Shown piece by piece: positions 36,869 through 45,420 of a DNA stretch of 64,000 nucleotides. Each line of letters begins with the position of its first letter. Position 1 is the first letter of the stretch. Position numbers and translations under genes: made by a program. Where the stretch lies: positions 558,001 through 622,000 of the forward strand of contig NZ_PGFC01000001.1 in assembly GCF_002797875.1 (NCBI RefSeq), written 5' to 3'. This DNA is from Pseudoscardovia suis (lineage in GTDB: Bacteria > Actinomycetota > Actinomycetes > Actinomycetales > Bifidobacteriaceae). The notes under the pieces are model-generated. The model worked only from the letters and a program-made list of their open reading frames with translations. It did no database searches and had not been told where the DNA came from.

Positions 36869-37354
36869 TCAGGCGGCGTGCGTGCGTAGGTAGTGCATTG
36901 CCTGGCGACGTTCCTCTTTCTCGAGACGGTCGATGTAGACATGCCCATCGAGGTGGTCGGTCTCATGCTGGAGCATGCGCGCCATGATTCCATGGCCTTC
37001 AAGCACGACCTTGTTGCCCTTGAGGTCGATGCCTTCGACCTTGGCGTATTCGGCGCGACGCGTCTTGAACCACAGTCCAGGCAGGGAGAGGCATCCCTCG
37101 TCCCCATACTGCTCGCCCTTGAGCTCAAGCACCTTGGGGTTGAGCAGGTAGCCGATCTTGCCGTCGACATTATATGAGAACGCGCGCAGGTTCACGCCAA
37201 TCTGGTTGGCGGATACCCCCGCCCTTCCCGGGTCATCCACGGTGTCGAGAAGGTCTTGCACCAATCTCTCAACACCGGGGGTGATTGTGTCGATTGTGTC
37301 GCAGGGGGTGCGAAGCACGGGGTCTGGGACGACTCGGATCTGACGGATTGTCAC
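36869..37354 (-). CDS. def: Peptide deformylase
   Basis: Removes the formyl group from the initiator Met of new proteins. The 161-residue metalloenzyme has motif 1 in AGVSANQIG, motif 2 EGCLSLPG with the metal Cys, and motif 3 QHETDHLDG with both His ligands and the catalytic Glu. Motif 1 has Asn where many deformylases have Ala. The start is a GTG at 37354 with AGGAG 8 nt upstream. Confidence 0.95.
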   Translation of the reverse strand: MTIRQIRVVPDPVLRTPCDTIDTITPGVERLVQDLLDTVDDPGRAGVSANQIGVNLRAFSYNVDGKIGYLLNPKVLELKGEQYGDEGCLSLPGLWFKTRRAEYAKVEGIDLKGNKVVLEGHGIMARMLQHETDHLDGHVYIDRLEKEERRQAMHYLRTHAA

Positions 37355-37444
37355 GGTTTGTTCTCCTGTCTGGTTCGCTTATGCGCGAATCTCGATTGCC
37401 GCCGCACGGGGCTTGGCTTATGCAGCTAGGGACGATTCTAGATT

Positions 37445-39625
37445 CTAATGGGCGTCGTCCTTGTCTGCGGTGGCATCCGTATGGCCTGCGGGGTTGCCGC
37501 CGTCGGCGCTGTCGGTGCCGTCGGTTGCGTCTGAAGCCTGAGGCGCGGCGCTGGATTCCTCGGAACCGGCCGATTCGTTCTTGGCGTCGGAGTCCTGCAG
37601 GCGTTCCTTCACCTGGTCCACATGGTCCCTGACCTGGTCGGCGGTCTGCCCCAGGCGCTCCTTGGCCTGGTCAAGGTACGGGGCGATCGCCTCGATCGTC
37701 TCGCCGGTCTTCTCTTGCGCCAGCTGTCCCGCCTTGTCGGTGGCGGCGAGGACCTTCGCCGAGAACGGTGCAGGAATCGTGCTGGGCTTGGGAGCGTAGA
37801 TGACGGTGTCGATGAGCGTGGCGTACACGCGCAGCACGGCGGGGCGCACAACCTTGAGGCTTGGCGTGAGGGTGCCGTCGTCCTGCGAGAAATCGGTGCT
37901 GAGGATTTCGAACTTGCGCACGGATTCGGCGCGGGACACGCTCGCGTTCGCTTGGTCGACATACTGCTGGACGAAGGCGCGCACCGCGGGGCTGGACGCC
38001 GCCTGCGCCACGCTCATCGCCTCAAGGCCGTTGGATTGCAACCAGGTGTTGAGCATTCCCTCGTCGAGCGTCACGATCGCGGAGACGAACGGGCGTCCGT
38101 CGCCGAGCACCACGGCCTGGGAAACGATGGGGCACTTCTGGATGGTCTCTTCCAGCGGCTCGGGCGACACGTTCTTGCCACCGGCGGTGATGATGATGTT
38201 CTTTTTGCGACCGGTGATCGTGATGTATCCGTCGTCGTCGATCGTCGCAAGGTCTCCGGTGCGCAGCCAGCCATCATCGAAGGCCTCGGCGCTGCGCTCG
38301 GGATCGTCCTTGTAGCCGAGGAACGTCATGCCGCCCTTGACCTCAAGCTCGTCGTCGTCAGCGAGTCGTGCGCTGATGCCGGGGCCGGGGCAGCCAACGG
38401 TGCCAATCTTGTTGAGGGCCTGCGTGTTGACGATGCAGGGCGCGGACGTCTCGGTCATGCCATAGCCCTGGATGAACGTGATGTCATCCAAGCCATTGAA
38501 GAAGTGCGCGAGGTCCTCATTGATCGGGGCACCGCCGCATGCCAGCCAATGAAGGTTGGGGCCGAGGGCGGAGCGCAGTGACCCGCCGACGGCGTTCTGG
38601 TAGAAGCGATGCGACATCATCTGCCACGGCGTGTGGATGCGCCCTGCCTGCTCGTCGCGGTCCCAGCGGACAAAATGCTTGGTGGCTTTGGCGAACACGC
38701 GTCCCTTGAAACCCGCGCCTGCCTTCTGCGACGCCGCGTTGTACACTTTCTCGAACACTCGCGGCACGCCCAACAGCAAAGTGGGCTTGAACTCACGCAG
38801 GTCGGCGAGCAGGTGATGTGCGTCGCTGACATAGCCGACCACGCCATTGCCGCCCATCATCGTGTATTGGATGTAGCGGGCGAAGCAATGGGCAAGCGGC
38901 AGGAACAGCAGCAGTCGCGTGGGCTCGGTGCCACGAGCGCCGCACATGATGGGCAGCACGTCGTAGCTGTCCTTGACGACGGTGAGGAAGTTGCGGCTGG
39001 AGAGCATGACGCCCTTGGGCTTGCCGGTGGATCCGGACGTGTAGACGATGGTGGCGACGTCATCGGCGTTCACCGCGCTGATGGCTTCGTCCAGCGCGGC
39101 GTCATCGATGGAGTCGCCGAAGTCCTTGACCGCTTCGATTCCACCTGCGAGGAAGTTGAACACATACCCCAGCCGCGTCTGGTCTTCCTTGCGCACGGAT
39201 TCCAGCGTATGGGCCCGTTCATCGCCCATGCAGAACGCCACGGCAGGGTCCACGGCACGTGTGAGGGCCATTGCCTGGGCTGGGGAATCGGTTTCGTAGA
39301 TGGGCACGCTGACCGCGCCGATCGCATTGCAGGCGTAATCCACGAGACCCCATTCGTAGCAGGTGGGCGAGTAGACGACGATGCTGTCGCCCTTGCGCAC
39401 GCCCAGCCCCAGGAGGCCTTTTGCGATGGCGCGCACGGATTCGTCCATCTCACGGGCGGTGACGTACTGCCATTGTCCGTGTGGTCCGCTCTTGAAAGCG
39501 GAGACGTTTTCGTCGGGGGCCTGAGCCGCCCGGTTGACAAGCAAAGAATAAATCGTGTCGGCATCCGTCGTGGTGGAGACGGAGGGAATGGAGATTTCAC
39601 GCAACATACGCACAAGTTTATTCAT
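37445..39625 (-). CDS. fadD: Long-chain acyl-CoA synthetase with C-terminal extension
   Basis: Activates fatty acids to acyl-CoA through an acyl-AMP intermediate. The 726-residue protein has the AMP-binding P-loop YTSGSTGKPKGVML, the A5 motif YGMTETSAP and the A7/A8 region TGDLATIDDDGYITITGRKKN. The last ~110 residues go beyond the family: an amphipathic helical part (LDQAKERLGQTADQVRDHVD) and an acidic Ser/Asp/Ala tail. The paralogue at 45421-47235 lacks this extension. The start is taken at 39625; an ATG at 39607 is as likely. Bifidobacteria make their own fatty acids, so the role may be salvage of exogenous lipids. Confidence 0.92.
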   Translation of the reverse strand: MNKLVRMLREISIPSVSTTTDADTIYSLLVNRAAQAPDENVSAFKSGPHGQWQYVTAREMDESVRAIAKGLLGLGVRKGDSIVVYSPTCYEWGLVDYACNAIGAVSVPIYETDSPAQAMALTRAVDPAVAFCMGDERAHTLESVRKEDQTRLGYVFNFLAGGIEAVKDFGDSIDDAALDEAISAVNADDVATIVYTSGSTGKPKGVMLSSRNFLTVVKDSYDVLPIMCGARGTEPTRLLLFLPLAHCFARYIQYTMMGGNGVVGYVSDAHHLLADLREFKPTLLLGVPRVFEKVYNAASQKAGAGFKGRVFAKATKHFVRWDRDEQAGRIHTPWQMMSHRFYQNAVGGSLRSALGPNLHWLACGGAPINEDLAHFFNGLDDITFIQGYGMTETSAPCIVNTQALNKIGTVGCPGPGISARLADDDELEVKGGMTFLGYKDDPERSAEAFDDGWLRTGDLATIDDDGYITITGRKKNIIITAGGKNVSPEPLEETIQKCPIVSQAVVLGDGRPFVSAIVTLDEGMLNTWLQSNGLEAMSVAQAASSPAVRAFVQQYVDQANASVSRAESVRKFEILSTDFSQDDGTLTPSLKVVRPAVLRVYATLIDTVIYAPKPSTIPAPFSAKVLAATDKAGQLAQEKTGETIEAIAPYLDQAKERLGQTADQVRDHVDQVKERLQDSDAKNESAGSEESSAAPQASDATDGTDSADGGNPAGHTDATADKDDAH

Positions 39626-39662
39626 TTAGCCCGTTCGTGTTTTGTAGGTTTCGCCAATTGCT

Positions 39663-40376
39663 TCAGCCGATGTCGCACAGATCGCAGATCCAGCGTCCGC
39701 CGCGGCGCACCCATCTCATGCTCGCCCAGCAGTTCGTCTCCCCCACCATGAGGGAGACGACCATGTCCGCACGGTCCGAGCCGAATGTCATGGCACGCAC
39801 GCGAAGCGGCATCACCGGGGATTTGGAACCGACGATGGATTTGAGGCGGATGGCGGCGGGGACGCCAAGCCATGGCTTGTCGGCGTTGGGGTCGTTGTGC
39901 GACAGTTCCCCGAAGAGCAACAGCCGCGACACGCTCACCGATGTCATGAAGCGATACAGTCCCGCCGGAGACAATCGTCCGCGCACCACATCGATGGAAA
40001 TGCACGCTATCGAGGCGCCGGCCACGCACACCCTCATTCCCTCGTCCATGGTCATGGCGGATTCATCGATGCGCACGAGTCGCACCACAACGGGAGCGTC
40101 ATACACGCCGATCTTCACCTTCGCATCCCAATACTCGCCTGCATCCCAATGCCCGCTCTGAGCCCAACACTCACTTCGCGCAGCCTCTGGGTCCGCCGGA
40201 TCCGCCAGGTCCGTCACGTCATACCGCCGCAGCATGCCTGCCATGCCACCCGACAGGTCACAGATCGGTGGCATCACGACGTCCCGCCATCGGCTGTCGC
40301 ACACCGGTTCCTGCGTGCTCAGTGCCTCGCTCTGCGTCGTTTCGACGGCATCGTTGGTGTCTACAGGATGCTCCAT
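39663..40376 (-). CDS. Hypothetical protein, 237 aa, possibly Rv3235-like
   Basis: No confident family. There is no signal peptide. The C-terminal ~70 residues (MVVSLMVGETNCWASMRWVR, then GGRWICDLCDIG) recall the small actinobacterial Rv3235-type domain of unknown function; this is a weak resemblance from memory. The N-terminal half is acidic and variable, with two Cys-Asp-Ser/Leu spots. The gene is 37 nt upstream of the acyl-CoA synthetase gene on the same strand and may be co-transcribed. Confidence 0.6.
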   Translation of the reverse strand: MEHPVDTNDAVETTQSEALSTQEPVCDSRWRDVVMPPICDLSGGMAGMLRRYDVTDLADPADPEAARSECWAQSGHWDAGEYWDAKVKIGVYDAPVVVRLVRIDESAMTMDEGMRVCVAGASIACISIDVVRGRLSPAGLYRFMTSVSVSRLLLFGELSHNDPNADKPWLGVPAAIRLKSIVGSKSPVMPLRVRAMTFGSDRADMVVSLMVGETNCWASMRWVRRGGRWICDLCDIG

Positions 40377-40744
40377 CGCCCATCCCCTTTTACTTGCCTT
40401 TTGCTAACCGCTGCACGCCGCCCCTATGCGACGCGCTTTGACAATCCGTCGCGCCGTCCATGACGGGCGCGCCGGATGAAGGCAATTATGGTCCTGGACG
40501 CAACCTGACGCACCCGCAACACGGGATTGTTCCACGATGAGCACCGACACGCGGCTGCATGCACCCATATCTTGCACACCGTGGTGTTTTTCGCACACGG
40601 TGGTGTTATATGCACATCTGTCGCGACCGTGTGCACGAACGCCCACATGCGCCGGCATCTTATGCAAAAGGCCTGCAGCGATAGCTGCAGGCCTTGATGC
40701 GCATGTCACCGGCGCCCCGCACGGAGTGCCGGCTTGGACAAGCG
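40377..40744. other. Intergenic region downstream of guaB3
   Basis: No gene. It contains a near-direct repeat (GCACACCGTGGTGTTT and GCACACGGTGGTGTTA, about 40573-40611), which can also fold as ACCGTG...CACGGT. The guaB3 terminator is at its right side. Confidence 0.4.
40664..40695 (-). terminator. Terminator of guaB3
   Basis: On the minus strand AAGGCCTGCAG (40685-40695) pairs with CTGCAGGCCTT (40668-40678), and TTTGC follows. It is 50 nt after the guaB3 stop. Confidence 0.85.
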
Positions 40745-41866
40745 TCAGTTATGCGATGCGGCGACGACAACCTGCGCACGCTGGAAGTCGTGGAGCTTCA
40801 CATAGCCGGTGGATGCCATGGCGCGGCGGAGGGCGCCAATGAAGTTCGTGGAGCCATCGGCCTGGTGGCTGGGTCCCAGCAGGATCTGCTCAAGCGAACC
40901 GACAGTGCCGACTTCGGCGCGACGGCCACGCGGCAGCGTGGGATGCACGGCCTCATGGCCCCAGTGCATGCCCAGGCCAGGGGCTTCAGCGGCGCGCGCG
41001 AGCGGCGTGCCGAGCATCACGGCATCGGCGCCGAGGGCGAACGCCTTGACGAAGTTGCCGGAGAACCCCATGCCACCGTCGGCGATGACCTGCACGTAGC
41101 GGCCGTCCGACTCCTCCATGTAATCCTTGCGGGCAGCCGCGATGTCTGCGATCGCCGTCGCAAGCGGCACATGGATTCCCGTGATCGTGCGGGAGGTGGA
41201 GACAGCGCCGCCGCCGCTTCCCACGAGGATTCCCGCGGCACCGGTGCGCATCAAGTGCTTGGCGGCACGGTAGTTGGCGGCACCGCCCACGATCACCGGC
41301 ACATCAAGGTCATAGATGAACTGCTTGAGGTTCAGCGGCTCGTGCGTCTGGGACACATGCTCGGCGGAGACGGCCGTGCCACGGATGACGAACAGGTCCA
41401 CGCCCGCGTCAAGCACGGTCTGGTACAGGTCCTGCGTGCGTTGGGGCGACAATGCGCCCGCAACGGTGACGCCCGCATCGCGAATCTCGTGAAGGCGCTC
41501 GGTGATGAGCTGCGGCTTGATGGGCTCGGCATACACGCGCTGCAGCAACGCCGTGGACTCTTCCTGAGGGCACTGGGCGATTTCGCGCAGAATCGGCTCC
41601 GGGTCGTCATAGCGGGTCCACAGGCCTTCGAGATCGAGGACGCCCAAACCGCCGAGCTTGCCCATCTCAATGACGGTGCTCGGGCTCATGACGGAATCCA
41701 TGGGTGCGCCGATGACCGGGATGTCGAACTCATAGGCATCCACCTGCCAGGACGTGTCCACATCCTCGGGGTCACGGGTACGTCGGGTGGGGACTATGGC
41801 GACGTCGTCGAGCGAATAGCACATGCGGCCGGTCTTGCCCTGGCCAATCTCGATATCCTGAATCAT
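40745..41866 (-). CDS. guaB3: GuaB3-family IMP dehydrogenase-related protein
   Basis: A 373-residue member of the actinobacterial GuaB3 family, without the CBS domains of true IMP dehydrogenase. The TIM barrel keeps PVIGAPMDSVMSP, VPVIVGGAANYRAAKHLM and VIADGGMGFSGN. At the place of the catalytic-Cys loop the sequence reads VGSGGGAVSTSRT, with no Cys. It is therefore probably not a normal IMP dehydrogenase, and its reaction is uncertain. The ATG at 41866 is preceded by AGGTTTGGA about 5 nt upstream. It is divergent from icd. Confidence 0.88.
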   Translation of the reverse strand: MIQDIEIGQGKTGRMCYSLDDVAIVPTRRTRDPEDVDTSWQVDAYEFDIPVIGAPMDSVMSPSTVIEMGKLGGLGVLDLEGLWTRYDDPEPILREIAQCPQEESTALLQRVYAEPIKPQLITERLHEIRDAGVTVAGALSPQRTQDLYQTVLDAGVDLFVIRGTAVSAEHVSQTHEPLNLKQFIYDLDVPVIVGGAANYRAAKHLMRTGAAGILVGSGGGAVSTSRTITGIHVPLATAIADIAAARKDYMEESDGRYVQVIADGGMGFSGNFVKAFALGADAVMLGTPLARAAEAPGLGMHWGHEAVHPTLPRGRRAEVGTVGSLEQILLGPSHQADGSTNFIGALRRAMASTGYVKLHDFQRAQVVVAASHN

Positions 41867-42030
41867 GATTCCAAACCTACCCCGCCGCGCTGACCGAAAC
41901 GGCGGCAGAGGCCGCATTGCGGAACGACGGGGCCGCGCACACGCCGCGATGGACGCAATGACGCATCCGTAACGGGAATCGACCATAATAGGGATGTCAT
42001 ACGAATCTGCACATCCCCAAGGAGAAATGC

Positions 42031-43260
42031 ATGTCGAAGATTGCAGTCAAGGGCACCGTCGTCGAACTTGACGGCGATGAGATGACCCGCGTGATCTGGA
42101 AACAGATCAAGGACCGGCTCATCCTCCCCTATCTGGACATCAACCTGGATTACTACGATCTGGGCATCCTCAACCGCGACGCCACCGACGACCAGGTGAC
42201 GGTCGACGCGGCGAAGGCGATCCAGCGCGAACACGTGGGCGTCAAGTGCGCCACGATCACGCCTGACGAGGCACGAGTCAAGGAATTCGGACTCAAGCGC
42301 ATGTACCGCTCCCCCAACGGAACCATCAGGAACATCCTCGGCGGCACGATCTTCCGCGAGCCGATCGTGATCTCCAACATCCCGCGCCTTGTGCCCGGCT
42401 GGACCAAGCCGATCGTCGTGGCCCGCCACGCATTCGGCGACCAGTACAAGGCGACGGACTTCCGCGTGCCCGGCGCCGGACGCCTCACCGTCACCTTCAC
42501 CCCGGAGGACGGTTCCGAACCGATCGAGCACGTGGTGTACGACTACCCCGGTTCCGGCGTGGCGCAAGTGCAATACAACCTCGACGATTCCATCACCGGT
42601 TTCGCCCGCGCATGCTTCAACTACGGCCTGATGCGCCACTACCCGGTGTACCTGAGCACGAAGAACACGATCCTCAAGGCCTATGACGGCCGGTTCAAGG
42701 ACATCTTCGCCAAGGTGTTCGAAGAAGAATACAAAGACAAGTACGAAGCCGAAGGCCTCACCTACGAGCACAGACTCATCGACGACATGGTCGCATCCTC
42801 GCTCAAGTGGCACGGCGGCTACATCTGGGCCTGCAAGAACTACGACGGCGACGTGCAGTCCGATTCCGTCGCACAGGGCTTCGGCTCCCTCGGCCTGATG
42901 ACGAGCGTGCTCATGACCCCCGACGGCAAGACCGTCGAGGCCGAGGCTGCGCACGGCACGGTGACGCGCCACTACCGCCGTTGGCAGAAGGGCGAGAAGA
43001 CGTCCACCAACCCCATCGCCTCCATCTACGCGTGGACCGGCGGCCTCAAGCAGCGCGCCAAGCTTGATGAGACGCCTGAGGTCGCGAACTTCGCCAAGAC
43101 CCTCGAAAATGTCATCATCAAGACCGTCGAAGGCGGGCAAATGACCAAGGACCTCGCCATGCTCGTGGGCCCGCAGCAGGCATGGCTCGACACCGACGGC
43201 TTCATGGATGCGCTCGCTGAGAACCTCGACAAGGAGCTCACCGCACAAGCGCAAGCGTGA
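42031..43260 (+). CDS. icd: NADP-dependent isocitrate dehydrogenase
   Basis: Oxidises isocitrate to 2-oxoglutarate with NADP. The 409-residue homodimeric type (similar to eukaryotic Idp) shows [20 protein letters not shown], the substrate-site [19 protein letters not shown], and YDGDVQSD with the metal Asp. In bifidobacteria it supplies 2-oxoglutarate for glutamate synthesis rather than a full TCA cycle. AAGGAGAAA precedes the ATG, and a strong terminator follows. It may be linked to GarA control, but the gene pair is far apart. Confidence 0.97.
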   Translation: MSKIAVKGTVVELDGDEMTRVIWKQIKDRLILPYLDINLDYYDLGILNRDATDDQVTVDAAKAIQREHVGVKCATITPDEARVKEFGLKRMYRSPNGTIRNILGGTIFREPIVISNIPRLVPGWTKPIVVARHAFGDQYKATDFRVPGAGRLTVTFTPEDGSEPIEHVVYDYPGSGVAQVQYNLDDSITGFARACFNYGLMRHYPVYLSTKNTILKAYDGRFKDIFAKVFEEEYKDKYEAEGLTYEHRLIDDMVASSLKWHGGYIWACKNYDGDVQSDSVAQGFGSLGLMTSVLMTPDGKTVEAEAAHGTVTRHYRRWQKGEKTSTNPIASIYAWTGGLKQRAKLDETPEVANFAKTLENVIIKTVEGGQMTKDLAMLVGPQQAWLDTDGFMDALAENLDKELTAQAQA

Positions 43261-43313
43261 CGCATCGCGTTCCGCACCATCCGCCTAGGCAGTCTTGAGC
43301 GCTGATGGTTCCG

Positions 43314-43362
43314 CCCGCCGCCCCGGATTCTTCTTCACGAATCCGCGGGGCGGCGGGTTTTT
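43314..43362 (+). terminator. Terminator of icd
   Basis: CCCGCCGCCCC (43314-43324) pairs with GGGGCGGCGGG (43347-43357), followed by TTTTTG. An inner GGATTC/GAATCC stem extends the hairpin. Confidence 0.9.
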
Positions 43363-43446
43363 GTATACTGAGGTCGATTACGCGCCTTGCGCCGACCAAG
43401 CATCTGTCTTCAGCAAACGCCTAAGGACAGCAAACCTCTAAGGACA

Positions 43447-45324
43447 ATGGTGAAGTTCCCTCGTTCCATGACACAGTTTTCGCATATGCTGCCCCGGCTC
43501 TTCCGTTGCGCCATCGCAGCGTTCACGGTTGTCGCGGTGGCAGCGTGCTCCGCACCGGCGTCCACAACGTCGCCGTCCGCCAGCTCCAGCAGCGCGCAGG
43601 CCAACGCATCGTCGGGGCACGTGGCGGTGTTCTTCCCCTCGGACGGATTCACCTTGAGCCAGTCGACCCCTCAGAACACATGGAAACAGCTGGCGGCAGA
43701 TACGAAGTCGCAGCTTGAATCCGCCGGATTCGATGATTCCGACATCACCGTGCACAGCGCTGGCAGCACCAGCGACCAGGCAACTCAGGTGCTCGACTTT
43801 CTGACGGATTTGGGAATCGAGGAATACGGTGCCGGTGCGACGGAATCATCGGAATCACCGACTCCATCGGATTCCTCCACATCTTCGGATGCATCCTCCA
43901 GCCCGTCCGACACGTCAAGCACAGCGACAGCCAAAGCATCGACCATCATCATCGCACTAGCAACAGGTCAAACCGCAGATTCCAAGCTTTACAGCGATTA
44001 TGTAATATCTGATAACACCACATCCGACGGCAATTCGGCAGGCGCATCTTCGGCCACCGACCCGTCGGACTCCGGCTCTTCAGCCGATTCGTCCTCGTCC
44101 GGTTCCTCTTCAGCCGGTTTCTCTTCAGCCGCGACAGATGAGTCGCAGAGCTCCGCTGGCTCCACCGCATCTGAGACCTCCAAGGCACCAGCGGCGTCCG
44201 GGACATCCTCCTCATCCTCTTCGACCGACAGCGCGGATGCAAACGCCGTCTATTCCCTGGCGCACATGCTGGGCGCCGCGCAGGAGGCAGGCGTCACGGT
44301 CATCAACCTTGGCTCCCCCATCGAGGGATTCACCGCCAACGTGCAGGGCGAGCTGTCGTCCCCATGGTTGATCGGCAGGCTTCAGGCGCTCGGAATCGTC
44401 AACAAGCTTCACCTGGCGAGCACCGTGGAGAACCAGCCGCAGGCGGTGGAAGTGCTCATCCCCTACAACGATGAATCCTTCGCGCAGCAGGCGTTCGAAG
44501 GCGTGTGGGAGATCCTCGGTCCTTTCTTCCGGTCCGGCAGGGTCTATAGCCCTTCGGGAAAGCTCGGGGCGAATTCCACTGCGGATTCGTGGAAGTCGGT
44601 GGCGTATGCCGCGACGTCGGACGACGACACGCAGAAAGAATTGGAATCCCGACTTGACGCATCGGGCAGAGCCGTGTCGCACATGGAGATCGATGCTGTG
44701 CTCTGTCTCAACGATTCCGCCGCGAGCGGCGCAATCGCCGCCCTCAAGTCAATGGGATACACCGGCACAAGCGCGACCATCAACCCGGATGTATCCATCT
44801 CGGGGCTCGTCGACAACCTTCGAGGCGGCAAGGACATCACCAAACAACAGGTGCCGGCGCCTTCACACACACCGAGCGAGACAAGCACGGATTCCTCCGC
44901 GGCAACGGACAGCGCACAACTGGCCGAAGAGCAAAACACGTTGCGCGACACGCGCGACAGCACGTCGTGGCCACTTATCACCGGATACGGGACCTACAAG
45001 TCCCAGCTCGGGTCCATCGTCAGCGGAGAACAATGGTTCACCGGCTTGGAGGATCGGCAGGGGTATGCCCAGGACCTGGCGCGCATAGCCAGCGGAATCG
45101 AACAGGGAACGTCATTGCACGACCTCACATCCCAAGTCAATTCCCTGAGTGAAGACGACAGCAGCGCGTCGAACGCCTCGTCGGATTCAAGCTCAGCCAA
45201 CGCATCCTCGGCGCCTGCGCAGACCTTCGTCCTTCAGCGCACGCTCCTCGCCATCACCGCCGACAACATCAAGAGCTCCCTCATCGACCGGGGCTATGTG
45301 TCTGCGGCTGATGCTGGTTTGTGA
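43447..45324 (+). CDS. Ser-rich lipoprotein with periplasmic-binding-protein-like domain
   Basis: A predicted surface lipoprotein of 625 residues. The lipobox VAAC (Cys34) follows a hydrophobic stretch (IAAFTVVAVA). The mature protein resembles a sugar-type substrate-binding fold: VAVFFPSDGFTLSQ, then QEAGVTVINLGSPI, then MEIDAVLCLNDSAASGAIAA. Two long Ser/Ala/Thr/Asp stretches (about residues 130-165 and 185-260) break the N-terminal lobe and are probably flexible inserts. No permease or ATPase gene is adjacent, so import by a distant ABC system or a sensor role are both possible. The start could also be at 43468. Confidence 0.75.
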   Translation: MVKFPRSMTQFSHMLPRLFRCAIAAFTVVAVAACSAPASTTSPSASSSSAQANASSGHVAVFFPSDGFTLSQSTPQNTWKQLAADTKSQLESAGFDDSDITVHSAGSTSDQATQVLDFLTDLGIEEYGAGATESSESPTPSDSSTSSDASSSPSDTSSTATAKASTIIIALATGQTADSKLYSDYVISDNTTSDGNSAGASSATDPSDSGSSADSSSSGSSSAGFSSAATDESQSSAGSTASETSKAPAASGTSSSSSSTDSADANAVYSLAHMLGAAQEAGVTVINLGSPIEGFTANVQGELSSPWLIGRLQALGIVNKLHLASTVENQPQAVEVLIPYNDESFAQQAFEGVWEILGPFFRSGRVYSPSGKLGANSTADSWKSVAYAATSDDDTQKELESRLDASGRAVSHMEIDAVLCLNDSAASGAIAALKSMGYTGTSATINPDVSISGLVDNLRGGKDITKQQVPAPSHTPSETSTDSSAATDSAQLAEEQNTLRDTRDSTSWPLITGYGTYKSQLGSIVSGEQWFTGLEDRQGYAQDLARIASGIEQGTSLHDLTSQVNSLSEDDSSASNASSDSSSANASSAPAQTFVLQRTLLAITADNIKSSLIDRGYVSAADAGL

Positions 45325-45360
45325 CTGCTGCAGGCGGAGCAACACAACACCGCATGAACA

Positions 45361-45400
45361 AAAAGGCCGGTTGCGCGGGGGACGCCCTGCGCAACCGGCC
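45361..45400 (-). terminator. Terminator of the second acyl-CoA synthetase gene
   Basis: On the minus strand GGCCGGTTGCGC pairs with GCGCAACCGGCC (arms 45389-45400 and 45365-45376), followed by TTTTTG. It may also end the convergent lipoprotein transcript. Confidence 0.85.
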
Positions 45401-45420
45401 TTGTGCGTGATGCAGTCGCG

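Noticed and set aside
40404-40709. A 101-codon minus-strand frame downstream of guaB3
   Set aside because: It spans the guaB3 terminator, has no ribosome binding site and shows no protein-like composition.
41863-43254. A 463-codon minus-strand frame opposite icd
   Set aside because: Antisense of a well-conserved isocitrate dehydrogenase; no ribosome binding site and no family.
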